A stretch of DNA of 14,138 bases from an uncultured Bacteroidota bacterium (GTDB lineage Bacteria; Bacteroidota; Bacteroidia; Chitinophagales; Chitinophagaceae), in NCBI GenBank assembly GCA_903879995.1, contig CAIRNW010000293.1, forward strand, positions 1-14,138, written 5' to 3'. Shown here in pieces: positions 1 to 7,630 of this stretch (positions are counted from its first letter, which is position 1; each line of letters begins with the position of its first letter). The position numbers and the translations under genes were made by a program. The notes under the pieces were generated by a model. That model did not search any database and was not told where the DNA came from. It saw only the letters and a program-made list of their open reading frames with translations.

Positions 1-639
1 ACCTGTTAAAATATTTACTACTCCGCCGGGTACATCAGCGCTATGTAACACTTCGGCAAAACTAATTGTGGCAAGCGGCTTCTCTTGATCAGCAAGAATT
101 AAACAGGTATTTCCACCAGCAATACAAGGAGCCATTTGAGATACTGCCCCTAGCAGCGGAGCATTTGCAGGAGCCAGTAATGCAACAACCCCCATTGGCT
201 CTGGTGCTGAAAAGTTATAATGTGCAGAGGCTACTGGGTTTACTGAGCTAAATAGAGATTGGTATTTATCACACCAACCTGCATAATAGATGAGCCTGTC
301 AATGGAAAGATTTATTTCTCGGGTTGCAGCAGCAGCTGAATAATCTTGTGCAATCAGTTCGTCTTTTAATTGTTTTTTTCTGCCCTCCAACATCTCTGCA
401 ATTCTATACAAAATTTGGCCTCTATTAAATCCACTTCGAGTGCTCCACCCGCCCCATGCTGATCGGGCGGCACTGACAGCATCTCTAACATCTTTTCGGG
501 AAGATTGACAGACATTAGCAATTGTTTTTCCTGCTGCATTTTTCACCGGGTAACTCCGTCCGGATTCGGTGCGAGGAAACTGACCTCCGATATAAATCTT
601 ATATGTTTTCCAAATCTCTAATCTTGATTGCTGCGTCAT
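1..639 (-). CDS. Aldehyde-dehydrogenase-fold protein, probably degenerate, cut at its 3' end by the window edge
   Basis: The first 213 residues of an aldehyde dehydrogenase superfamily protein, open to the left edge and starting at the ATG at 639-637. It aligns along its length with the full dehydrogenase just upstream: YIGGQF near residue 16, YYAGW at 118-122, APAN at 156-159, GGNT at 175-178 and PGGVVNILTG at 204-213. In place of the usual PWN it reads PAN (N159 kept). In place of the KPAE segment that holds the cofactor ribose/adenine it reads LADQ (182-185), so the usual lysine is leucine. The GKP motif seen in the neighbour is also absent. The catalytic Glu and Cys would lie outside the window. 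Its start is only 10 bases after the upstream stop, so it is the third gene of a deoC operon. It may be a non-catalytic partner of the upstream enzyme, which is inference. The fold is confident; the function is not. Confidence 0.85.
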   Translation of the reverse strand, partial: MTQQSRLEIWKTYKIYIGGQFPRTESGRSYPVKNAAGKTIANVCQSSRKDVRDAVSAARSAWGGWSTRSGFNRGQILYRIAEMLEGRKKQLKDELIAQDYSAAAATREINLSIDRLIYYAGWCDKYQSLFSSVNPVASAHYNFSAPEPMGVVALLAPANAPLLGAVSQMAPCIAGGNTCLILADQEKPLATISFAEVLHSADVPGGVVNILTG

Positions 640-649
640 AGTGTAGTGT

Positions 650-2098
650 TTAACTCAATTGAACATAAGGTTGCAGTCCCTGTAACCCGCCCTCTCTTCC
701 AAAGCCACTCTCTTTGTAGCCTCCAAAAGGAGAAGTAGGATCAAATAAATTATAAGTATTAGCCCAGATTACGCCGGCCCTTATCCGTTTAGATATATTA
801 AAAATGCGAGCACCTTTATCGGTCCATATCCCCGCACTTAAGCCATAGGGCGAATTATTTGCTTTTTCGATTACTTCGTCGTCTGTTCGAAAAGTCAATA
901 TGCAAAGAACGGGCCCAAAGATTTCCTCTTGTGCAATCCGATTACTCTGGGCCACATTGGTAAATAAGCTGGGTCTGCAGAAATAACCTTTTTTGGGTAG
1001 TGCGCAATCACTTTCATAGAAACTGGCGCCCTCCGCTTTTCCAATTTTTATAAACGATTGAATGGTTTTAAGTTGTTGGGCAGAGTTGATGGCTCCAATA
1101 TCTGTATTCTTATCAAGCGGATCTCCTACCAGCAAGGTGCCAATACGATCCTTTAATTTTTTAATGAAAATCTTTGCAATGGATTCTTGTACGTATAAGC
1201 GAGAACCCGCACAGCAAACATGTCCTTGATTAAAGAATATTCCGTTGATGACGCCTTCTACGGCTTGATCGATCGGTGCGTCTTCAAAAATGATATTTGC
1301 GCCTTTGCCTCCTAATTCTAAGGTTAGTTTTTTGGAGCTACCTGCTAGTGTGCGTTGAATTATTTTCCCCACTTCGGTGGAACCGGTGAATGCAATTTTG
1401 TTGATGTCTGTGTGCTTGGTTAATAAAGCACCCGTTTGGCCTGCCCCGGTGATAATATTGACAACTCCTGGTGGCAAGTCAGCCTCTTGGATAATTTCTG
1501 CCAATTTTAAAGTGGTCAGCGAGGTGGTTTCTGCAGGTTTTAGTACAACGGTGTTGCCAGTTGCTAATGCGGGAGCAATTTTCCAGGCGGCCATCAATAA
1601 AGGAAAGTTCCACGGAGTGATTTGCCCTGCTACACCCAGCGAATTGGCTTTTTTATTGGGAAATGCAAAATCTAATTTGTCGGCCCAGCCCGCATAGTAA
1701 AAAAAGTGATTGGCAGCGGTGGGGATATCAAAATCACGACTTTCTCGTATAGGTTTTCCGCCATCCATAGTTTCTGTAACCGCTAATTCTCGTGCTCTTT
1801 CTTGCATGATTCTTGCGATCCTGAAAATATATTTTCCTCTTTCTGTGGGTGAAATCTTCTTCCAATATTTTTCATAACCCTGGCGAGCTGCCTGCACTGC
1901 CTTATTGACGTCTGCTTCCTCCGCAAGTGCAATTTCACTCAACTTTTCCTCGGTGGCTGGGTTGATGCTATTGAAATAGTTGCCACTGGAAGGCTTTTGC
2001 CATTTGCCATTGATAAAAAGCTCATAGCGGCTGGCAATGGCAGCAGGTTGTTTGCTTTCAGGCGCAGGGGAGTATTCCCATTTTTTTTTCGTGGCCAT
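650..2098 (-). CDS. NAD(P)-dependent aldehyde dehydrogenase, complete
   Basis: Oxidises an aldehyde to a carboxylate using NAD(P)+. The protein is 482 residues from the ATG at 2098, a normal family length. The family signatures are all present: PWNF with the oxyanion-hole N164, KPAE with K187 for cofactor binding, FTGSTEVG (237-244) in the Rossmann fold, LELGGK with general base E261, and HVCCAGSR with catalytic C295. No signal peptide is visible, so it is cytoplasmic. A TTG at 2113 would add MINKN and overlap deoC by 8 bases. I chose the ATG because it is the better codon and lies 7 bases after the deoC stop. The coupling to deoC suggests it handles the acetaldehyde released by DeoC, but the true substrate cannot be read from the sequence. 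The gene downstream encodes a related but altered copy, and the two may form one assembly. Confidence 0.95.
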   Translation of the reverse strand: MATKKKWEYSPAPESKQPAAIASRYELFINGKWQKPSSGNYFNSINPATEEKLSEIALAEEADVNKAVQAARQGYEKYWKKISPTERGKYIFRIARIMQERARELAVTETMDGGKPIRESRDFDIPTAANHFFYYAGWADKLDFAFPNKKANSLGVAGQITPWNFPLLMAAWKIAPALATGNTVVLKPAETTSLTTLKLAEIIQEADLPPGVVNIITGAGQTGALLTKHTDINKIAFTGSTEVGKIIQRTLAGSSKKLTLELGGKGANIIFEDAPIDQAVEGVINGIFFNQGHVCCAGSRLYVQESIAKIFIKKLKDRIGTLLVGDPLDKNTDIGAINSAQQLKTIQSFIKIGKAEGASFYESDCALPKKGYFCRPSLFTNVAQSNRIAQEEIFGPVLCILTFRTDDEVIEKANNSPYGLSAGIWTDKGARIFNISKRIRAGVIWANTYNLFDPTSPFGGYKESGFGREGGLQGLQPYVQLS

Positions 2099-2105
2099 AT
2101 TTTTA

Positions 2106-3023
2106 TTAATCAATTGAAAAGTAATTCGGGGATTGATAGTTTCCTGTTGTTTCTTTTGCTACTTGCATGAGCACATCATTGGCAAGACTACTCGCGCCAA
2201 AACGAAACCAATGTTTGTCAAGCCAGGCCTCTCCCAATGTTTCTTTAACCATCACTAAGTAATGAAGGGCTAATTTCGATTTTGAAATTCCGCCTGCTGG
2301 CTTCATACCCACTTTCTTTCCGGTTTTATAAAAATGATCGCGAATAGTTTCCAACATCACTAGCGTTACTGGCATGGTTGCTGCCGGTTGAATTTTTCCT
2401 GTTGAAGTTTTAATAAAATCGGCACCGGCCGCAATAGCGATGGTGCTTGCTTTTCTGACTTGATCCAAGGTTCCTAGTTCGCCCGTTTCTAAAATCACTT
2501 TAAGTCTTGCCTTACCACAGGCTTCTTTGATTGCAGCAATTTCATCAAACACATATTGGTAATCCCCTGCATGAAATTTACCTCTGCTGATGACCATGTC
2601 TACCTCGTCTGCGCCTTCCTCAACTGCCAGCCGTGTATCAGCCAACTTGATTCGAAGTGAGGATTGCCCACTCGGAAATGCAGTTGCCACAGAGGCAACC
2701 TTGATCAAGCTTCCTTGTAATGCTTTTTTAGCAACGCTAACCATGGATGGGTAGACGCAAATGGCAGCCACTGTAGGGAGTCCTGGTATGTGATCATGAA
2801 GGTGTCGGGCTTTGGTACACAATTGATTAACTTTCCCAGGGGTATCTTTTCCCTCCAAGGTGGTCAAGTCAATCATACTAAGCACCATATGAAGCCCCTG
2901 CATTTTACTGGGCCCTTTGATACTTCTTTTTGTAAACCGAATTGCACGTTCTTCCACACCCGTTTGTTCAACAGGTGGGTGATTGAGAATCTGTGTGTTA
3001 AAAACAGGTTTTTTGCCAGCCAT
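2106..3023 (-). CDS. deoC: Deoxyribose-phosphate aldolase
   Basis: Class I aldolase that splits 2-deoxyribose-5-phosphate into acetaldehyde and glyceraldehyde-3-phosphate in deoxynucleoside breakdown; cytoplasmic TIM barrel. The Schiff-base lysine is K205 in FIKTSTGK, the second active-site lysine is K241 in KPAGGI, and the matching aspartate is D142 in VDMVISRG. Their spacing resembles that of the E. coli enzyme (D102, K167, K201). CVYP corresponds to the conserved early strand. The protein is 305 residues, longer than E. coli DeoC (259), mainly through about 40 extra residues at the N-terminus. The start is the ATG at 3023; a TTG immediately before it would add one residue and is unlikely. 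It is the first gene of the minus-strand operon, with the aldehyde dehydrogenase starting 7 bases after its stop. It is divergent from the amidohydrolase gene. Confidence 0.97.
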   Translation of the reverse strand: MAGKKPVFNTQILNHPPVEQTGVEERAIRFTKRSIKGPSKMQGLHMVLSMIDLTTLEGKDTPGKVNQLCTKARHLHDHIPGLPTVAAICVYPSMVSVAKKALQGSLIKVASVATAFPSGQSSLRIKLADTRLAVEEGADEVDMVISRGKFHAGDYQYVFDEIAAIKEACGKARLKVILETGELGTLDQVRKASTIAIAAGADFIKTSTGKIQPAATMPVTLVMLETIRDHFYKTGKKVGMKPAGGISKSKLALHYLVMVKETLGEAWLDKHWFRFGASSLANDVLMQVAKETTGNYQSPNYFSID

Positions 3024-3109
3024 CAATTTGAAGCCTTTGGTAGGTTAAAAGTAAAACTAATTACCTATCATTGCTGTCCGTTATTTTTATATCAAATAAA
3101 ACTCTGGCT
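3024..3109. promoter_or_regulatory. Divergent intergenic spacer between deoC and the amidohydrolase genes
   Basis: This 86-base AT-rich spacer must carry the promoters for both directions. Only weak Bacteroidota-type -7 boxes can be seen. On the minus strand, TAGTTTTA at 3059-3052 matches TAnnTTTG except for its last base. On the plus strand, TATTTTTA at 3082-3089 also misses the final G. I find no convincing -33 TTTG at the right distance from either box, and no clear operator palindrome. The location is secure because the flanking genes diverge; the exact boxes are tentative. Confidence 0.35.
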
Positions 3110-6100
3110 ATGCGATTGTACAAGTTTTTCATGTGGATGATGTTGCTGGCAGGTACTTATGCTGCTCAGGCCCAACCCACATTTCCGGAAAATGGAGTGG
3201 CTGACCCCCGCTCTGGTTATTTTGCTTTTACGCACGCAACTATTGTAAAGGATGCAAGTAATACGCTGCAAGATGCTACACTTGTAATTCGGGATGGTCG
3301 CATTTTAGCAGTGGGTAGTGGAATTCCTGTTCCAACAGGCGCTGTTGAAGTAGACTGTAAAGGAAAGTTTATCTATCCGTCCTTTATTGATATGTACGCC
3401 GACTATGGTATTCCTTCCGCACAACAGCGTCCAGCTGGTCAGCCTTTTGATTTTTTTCGTAGTGCACAGTTAGAAACGAACCAGAAAGGTCCTTATGGAT
3501 GGAATCAGGCTATTCGTAGCGAGCAGCAAGCGCACACAGTATTTACTTCGGATGAAAATAAAGCAAAGTTATTGCGTGAGTTAGGTTTTGGAACTGTGTT
3601 GAGTCATATACGCGACGGTATTGCACGGGGCACCGGTACCTTGGTGACACTCGCCAATGAAAAAGAAAACCTGATCATTTTAAAAGACAGAGCTGCGGCC
3701 CATTACTCTTTCAACAAAGGAAGCTCCACGCAGAGTTACCCGAGTTCTATGATGGGTAATATTTCTTTGCTTCGTCAAACCTATCTTGATGCGCAATGGT
3801 ACAAAACACAGCCACAAGAGGAGGGGTATAATCTTACTTTAAAAACCTGGAACGAAAACCAATCCCTGCCACAGATTTTTGAAGCCAATGACAAATGGAA
3901 TGATTTGCGGGCATATAGAATTGGCAAGGAGTTTGGTGTGCAATACATTTTGAAAGCGGGTCAAAATGAATACCAACGAATCAGTGAAATGAAAAGCACG
4001 GGTTCGTCCTTTATTCTTCCCTTGAATTTTCCAGTAGCACAAGATGTTGAGGATCCTGCAGAGGCGCGTTTTGTGGCACTCAATGACATGAAGCACTGGG
4101 AACTGGCCCCTTCTCAGCCTGCTGCGTTTGAAAAAGCTGGGATCCCCTTTGCGTTGACAACAGCTGATTTATCCAGTGTCAGTCAATTTGCACGGAATCT
4201 GCAAAAAGCCAAAGAATATGGGTTAACAGATGGAAAGATTATGGAAGCCTTGACAAAAACTCCTGCAGAATTGTTAGGTGTGTACGATAAAGTAGGTAGT
4301 CTGGATAAGGGCAAGCTGGCTAATTTTCTTATTACAACAGGGCCATTATTTCAAGAGAGAACTACTTTATTGCAGAATTGGATTCAGGGCATTAAGTATA
4401 CGATCAAAGAAGACGCCGGAAATGTAGCAGGTACTTATCAGTTAGTTGTAACTACACAAGCTGGTAAAGAAAACTATACCCTGGAGGTTAAGTCTCCTGG
4501 TGCTGCAACCTTGTATGCAAAAGATACTTTGCTTTCTCGTTTCAGCTTTGACGGTAAGCAGTTGAAAATTTATTATGCTCCTGCTCCAGTCAGACAACGT
4601 CCAACATTGGACAGCACACGGACGCGTGGCATGGGCATGGGGGGACGTTTTCCAGGAATGGCAGAGCAGCCTTTACCGCTGACTGCCACCCGGCTTAGTG
4701 GTGTTTCTAATGGTACCGAGTGGAACGGAGTAGGAACAGATTCATTAGGAAATCCTTTAACCTGGACGGCTACACTCGTCAAGCAAAGCGCAACTACAAT
4801 CGATAGTGTTCGTAAAAAAGAGTTGCCCGCAGTTGGAAAAGTAGTTTATCCATTTCTTCCTTTTGGTTGGGAAGAAGGGCAGCAGCCTAAAACTGAAACT
4901 ATCTTGATTCGTAATGCTACCGTTTGGACTAACGAGGCACAGGGGATTATTAAAAATGCAGACGTATTGCTGAAAGATGGAAAAATAGCCGCGGTTGGTC
5001 AGGGGCTTACTGCACCTGCTGAGGCAAAAGTGATTGATGGTACAGGGAAACATGTTACTGCTGGTATAATTGACGAACACTCACATATTGCAGCGGCTTC
5101 CATTAATGAGGGTGGACAGTCGGTGACATCTGAAGTACGTATTAGTGATAATTTAAATCCTGATGATGTCAATATTTATCGTCAGCTCAGTGGGGGAGTT
5201 ACCACTTCGCATATTTTACATGGTTCAGCCAATGTGATTGGTGGGCAGACTCAATTGATCAAATTACGCTGGGGAGCGAATGATGATGGATTGAAATTTA
5301 ACAACTGGCCTGGCCAAATCAAGTTTGCCTTAGGAGAGAATGTAAAACGTTCTGCCTCTCCCAATGGAAATAATAGATATCCTGATACGCGAATGGGCGT
5401 TGAGCAGGTATTGATTGATGCTTTTACGCGGGCTAAGGATTATCAAAAGCAATGGCAAGATTATGAAACTGCCCGCAAGGCCTTTGAGTCAAGTAAGAAT
5501 AAAAAATTATTGACTGCGCCAGTTGCACCTCGTCGTGATTTAGAGTTGGATGCGTTAGTAGAAATTTTGGAAAAGCGTCGGTTTATCACTTGTCACTCTT
5601 ATGTGCAAAGTGAAATTAATGGCGCCATGGAGGTAGCGAATAAGATGGGGTATACGGTAAACACATTTACACATATCCTGGAAGGTTACAAAGTGGCTGA
5701 TAAGATGAAAGAACATGGATCATTTGCCTCTACCTTCTCTGACTGGTGGGCATATAAAATGGAAGTAGAAGATGCGATTCCATACAATGCGGCAATCATG
5801 CATAAGGTTGGTTTAACAGTTGCTATCAATTCTGATGATGCAGAGATGGCGCGTCGATTAAACCAGGAGGCAGCCAAAGTTGTAAAATATGGGGGTGTCA
5901 CTGAAGAGGAAGCACTCAAGATGGTTACCCTGAATCCGGCAAAAATGTTACATGTAGCGGATCGCGTAGGTAGTTTATTGCCAGGAAAGGATGCCGATGT
6001 AGTAGTATGGAGTGATCATCCATTGAGTATTTATGCGAAGTCTTTATATACCATCGTGGATGGCGCTATCTATTTTGATAGAAAGAAAGACGAAGAGCTC

Positions 6101-6262
6101 CAACAAAAAGTTGATCAGGAAAGAACGCGTTTGGTTCGTAAAATGAATGGTGAAAAAAGAAGTGGTGCACCAGTAATTCCTGCACAGCCTAGTTATCAGC
6201 TGATGCATAGCTGTCACGATCACGGGCACAGCCATGGTTTATTGGTAATAGATATTGAATAA
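3110..6262 (+). CDS. Exported double-domain amidohydrolase (imidazolonepropionase-like)
   Basis: A 1050-residue protein with two amidohydrolase-fold copies. The start is the ATG at 3110, which gives a clean signal peptide (charged start, hydrophobic 6-15, likely cut after AQA at 21). The TTG at 3071 would bury that signal. The N-terminal copy (about 25-430) begins with the usual strand-rich cap, but the PGFIDxHxH position reads PSFIDMYAD, so the metal histidines are Y96 and D98. A linker region (about 430-600) includes a Gly/Met-rich stretch. The C-terminal copy (about 600-1005) keeps the metal set: H657 and H659 (EHSH), H829 (CHSY), H855 (THILEG) and D909 (NSDD), so this half should be active. 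The tail (1033-1043) reads HSCHDHGHSHG. The family hydrolyses C-N bonds in cyclic amides or dipeptides; the substrate is unknown. It is followed by a related gene 24 bases downstream. Confidence 0.9.
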   Translation: MRLYKFFMWMMLLAGTYAAQAQPTFPENGVADPRSGYFAFTHATIVKDASNTLQDATLVIRDGRILAVGSGIPVPTGAVEVDCKGKFIYPSFIDMYADYGIPSAQQRPAGQPFDFFRSAQLETNQKGPYGWNQAIRSEQQAHTVFTSDENKAKLLRELGFGTVLSHIRDGIARGTGTLVTLANEKENLIILKDRAAAHYSFNKGSSTQSYPSSMMGNISLLRQTYLDAQWYKTQPQEEGYNLTLKTWNENQSLPQIFEANDKWNDLRAYRIGKEFGVQYILKAGQNEYQRISEMKSTGSSFILPLNFPVAQDVEDPAEARFVALNDMKHWELAPSQPAAFEKAGIPFALTTADLSSVSQFARNLQKAKEYGLTDGKIMEALTKTPAELLGVYDKVGSLDKGKLANFLITTGPLFQERTTLLQNWIQGIKYTIKEDAGNVAGTYQLVVTTQAGKENYTLEVKSPGAATLYAKDTLLSRFSFDGKQLKIYYAPAPVRQRPTLDSTRTRGMGMGGRFPGMAEQPLPLTATRLSGVSNGTEWNGVGTDSLGNPLTWTATLVKQSATTIDSVRKKELPAVGKVVYPFLPFGWEEGQQPKTETILIRNATVWTNEAQGIIKNADVLLKDGKIAAVGQGLTAPAEAKVIDGTGKHVTAGIIDEHSHIAAASINEGGQSVTSEVRISDNLNPDDVNIYRQLSGGVTTSHILHGSANVIGGQTQLIKLRWGANDDGLKFNNWPGQIKFALGENVKRSASPNGNNRYPDTRMGVEQVLIDAFTRAKDYQKQWQDYETARKAFESSKNKKLLTAPVAPRRDLELDALVEILEKRRFITCHSYVQSEINGAMEVANKMGYTVNTFTHILEGYKVADKMKEHGSFASTFSDWWAYKMEVEDAIPYNAAIMHKVGLTVAINSDDAEMARRLNQEAAKVVKYGGVTEEEALKMVTLNPAKMLHVADRVGSLLPGKDADVVVWSDHPLSIYAKSLYTIVDGAIYFDRKKDEELQQKVDQERTRLVRKMNGEKRSGAPVIPAQPSYQLMHSCHDHGHSHGLLVIDIE

Positions 6263-6286
6263 TTGAAATTGAAAAAAAGCAGTCTT

Positions 6287-7630
6287 ATGCAAAAGATAAT
6301 TTTAAGTGCTCTTTTAACAGCTTCTTTAACCTATTTACAGGCACAAGAAACCGTATTACCCGCTAAAGAGCAGAAGGGTAGTTTTTATTTAACTAATGCC
6401 ACCATTCATATCGGAAATGGTAAAGTAATTCAAAATGGCACTATCAAAGTAACTAATGGTAAGATCGAGGCTGTGGGAGATAATATTCCGGTTCCTGCCA
6501 GCGCAGACAATGTTACTGACTTAAAAGGTCAGGATCTTTATCCGGGTTTGATTCTTCCTACCAGCACTTTGGGTCTCATTGAAATTAGTTCGGTTCGTGC
6601 TACACAGGATGCACGTGAAATAGGGGAATTGAATCCTAGTGTTCGTTCAATTGTGGCGTATAATTCCGACTCTAAAGTAATTAACACCCTGCGCTCAAAT
6701 GGTATTTTATTAGCCAATGTAGTGCCACAAGGAAATTTTGTAGCCGGCACTTCCTCAGTAGTGCAATTAGATGCATGGAATTGGGAGGATGCGGCCTACA
6801 AAACAGATGCAGGGCTACATGTTTATATGCCATCCTTGTTGCCTCGCCCAAGTTTTGGTGGACGCGGGGGTGGTGGATTTGGCATGGGTAATTTCGGTGG
6901 TCAAGGTGGAGATCCGGTAAAAGAGGGCTTAGAAAAAATGGAAGGATTAAAAACATTTTTCAGAGAGGCAAAAGCATATCAGCAACTGACGGATCGAAAA
7001 GCAACCAATCTAAAGTTTGAAGCCGTAAAGGATTTGTTTGAAAAGAAGCAAAAGTTATATATGCATGCTACCACGGCAAAACAAATTTTAGTGGCACTAG
7101 ATTTTGTGAAAGAGTTTGGATTTGATATGGTAATTGTGGGAGGTAGTGAAAGTTATCAAGTTGCGGATTTATTAAAGCAACATAATGTTTCCGTGATTTT
7201 GCAGCAACCACACAGTTTGCCCACCGCGGGTGATGATGATGTTGATCAGCCTTATAAAACGGCTGCACAATTGAAAAAGGCTGGCGTATTATTTTCTATC
7301 TCTGATGATGATAGTCAAACACGCGGAAGAAATCTGGCTTTTAATGCCGGTACTGCCGCCGCCTATGGGCTGGATAAGGAAGAGGCTTTGGCTGCTATCA
7401 CACTTAACGCCGCTCGAATCATGGGTGTAGCGGACAAGACAGGTAGTATTGAGGTAGGAAAAGATGCAAATATTGTAGTAAGTAGTGGCGATCTTTTAGA
7501 TATGCGAAATAGTAATGTAACCGCTGCTTATATACAAGGACGTAAAATTGACCTTACTGACAAGCATAAATTATTGAACGATCGTTTTGAGCAGAAATAC
7601 GAATTAAAAGCGCCTAGAAAAGGATTTTGA
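6287..7630 (+). CDS. Exported amidohydrolase-fold protein lacking the HxH metal motif
   Basis: A 447-residue protein with a signal peptide (MQKIILSALLTASLTYLQA, likely cut before Q20). The start is the ATG at 6287; an in-frame TTG at 6263, directly after the previous stop, would add eight polar residues ahead of the signal and is less likely. The cap domain and barrel resemble imidazolonepropionase-like amidohydrolases, including the C-terminal GSIEVGKDANIVV cap return. The first metal motif is lost, however: the segment aligned to PGLIDxHxH reads PGLILPTST, putting T92 and T94 in place of the histidines. A histidine in YMHAT and the acidic SDDD remain, while the second barrel histidine appears replaced by VGGSESY. 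A glycine-rich insertion lies at about 187-208. It is co-directional with the large amidohydrolase and probably its partner or a non-catalytic subunit. Its stop abuts the secA stop. Confidence 0.88.
   Translation: MQKIILSALLTASLTYLQAQETVLPAKEQKGSFYLTNATIHIGNGKVIQNGTIKVTNGKIEAVGDNIPVPASADNVTDLKGQDLYPGLILPTSTLGLIEISSVRATQDAREIGELNPSVRSIVAYNSDSKVINTLRSNGILLANVVPQGNFVAGTSSVVQLDAWNWEDAAYKTDAGLHVYMPSLLPRPSFGGRGGGGFGMGNFGGQGGDPVKEGLEKMEGLKTFFREAKAYQQLTDRKATNLKFEAVKDLFEKKQKLYMHATTAKQILVALDFVKEFGFDMVIVGGSESYQVADLLKQHNVSVILQQPHSLPTAGDDDVDQPYKTAAQLKKAGVLFSISDDDSQTRGRNLAFNAGTAAAYGLDKEEALAAITLNAARIMGVADKTGSIEVGKDANIVVSSGDLLDMRNSNVTAAYIQGRKIDLTDKHKLLNDRFEQKYELKAPRKGF

Noticed and set aside
66..251. Open frame of 61 codons on the plus strand
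   Set aside because: It lies wholly antisense to the partial aldehyde dehydrogenase gene, which has clear family similarity, and its own translation shows no recognisable motif.
1377..1697. Open frame of 106 codons on the plus strand
   Set aside because: It is antisense to the catalytic core of the complete aldehyde dehydrogenase and reflects codon bias on the opposite strand.
3071..3109. TTG-initiated N-terminal extension of the large amidohydrolase
   Set aside because: It would put 13 residues in front of a good signal peptide that begins at the ATG at 3110. Similar TTG extensions of the aldehyde dehydrogenase, deoC, the second amidohydrolase, secA and atpG were rejected for the same kind of reason.
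4757..5080. Open frame of 107 codons on the minus strand
   Set aside because: It is antisense to the large amidohydrolase; its composition is that of a shadow frame and it has no plausible start context.
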